Positions 14,308 to 14,331 of a stretch of DNA of 14,331 bases are shown in pieces; the first letter of the stretch is position 1, and each line of letters opens with the position of its first letter. Where the stretch lies: NCBI GenBank assembly GCA_023426225.1, contig JAFABD010000155.1:1-14331 (forward strand), read 5' to 3'. The notes under the pieces were generated by a model, which was not told where the DNA came from, ran no database searches, and saw only the letters and a program-made list of their open reading frames with translations. Source of the DNA: Pseudomonadota bacterium (lineage in GTDB: Bacteria > Pseudomonadota > Alphaproteobacteria > Sphingomonadales > Sphingomonadaceae). The translations under genes and the position numbers were made by a program.

Positions 14308-14331
14308 GACGCGCCACTTGGTGGGGTTAAG

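Overview
The window is about two-thirds G+C, with strong G/C bias at third codon positions, and looks like chromosomal DNA of an alphaproteobacterium, most likely a sphingomonad. I base that on the RpoB and RpoC sequences and the gene families present; it is an inference without a database search. I see no tRNA, rRNA, CRISPR array, insertion sequence or phage gene.

Layout. Positions 1-52 hold the last 16 codons of a + strand gene, converging on a short-chain dehydrogenase/reductase (62-841, -). Divergent from that is a three-gene cassette on the + strand: an ECF sigma factor (969-1547), an overlapping membrane-anchored RskA-type anti-sigma factor (1540-2253) and a secreted fasciclin-domain protein (2342-2914). 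The cassette ends in a strong terminator (3030-3072). Facing it is the rpoC terminator (3121-3155), and then the RNA polymerase operon on the - strand: rpoB (7755-11924), a previously easy-to-miss 74-codon ORF predicted to encode a two-helix membrane protein (7534-7758), and rpoC (3225-7508). Upstream of rpoB lies a 393-base divergent region with a good sigma-70 promoter (12120-12148) and a leader of about 190 nt. On its other side is a secreted alpha-amino-acid ester hydrolase (12318-14234, +), closed by a GC-rich hairpin terminator (14254-14307).

How the genes work together. RpoB and RpoC form the catalytic core of RNA polymerase. The ECF sigma factor would redirect that core, and the anti-sigma factor would hold it at the membrane until a signal arrives; the fasciclin protein is the likely target. 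The ester hydrolase and the dehydrogenase look independent of these units.

Points most worth following up: (1) a small membrane-protein ORF inserted between rpoB and rpoC, starting inside the rpoB stop codon (GTGA overlap) and with less biased codon use than its neighbours; (2) an alanine in RpoB at the position of E. coli Asp516, a classic rifampicin-resistance site; (3) a sigma/anti-sigma/fasciclin module that mirrors mycobacterial SigK-RskA and its fasciclin-domain targets; (4) rpoBC standing alone, without rplJL upstream or rpsL-rpsG-fusA downstream.
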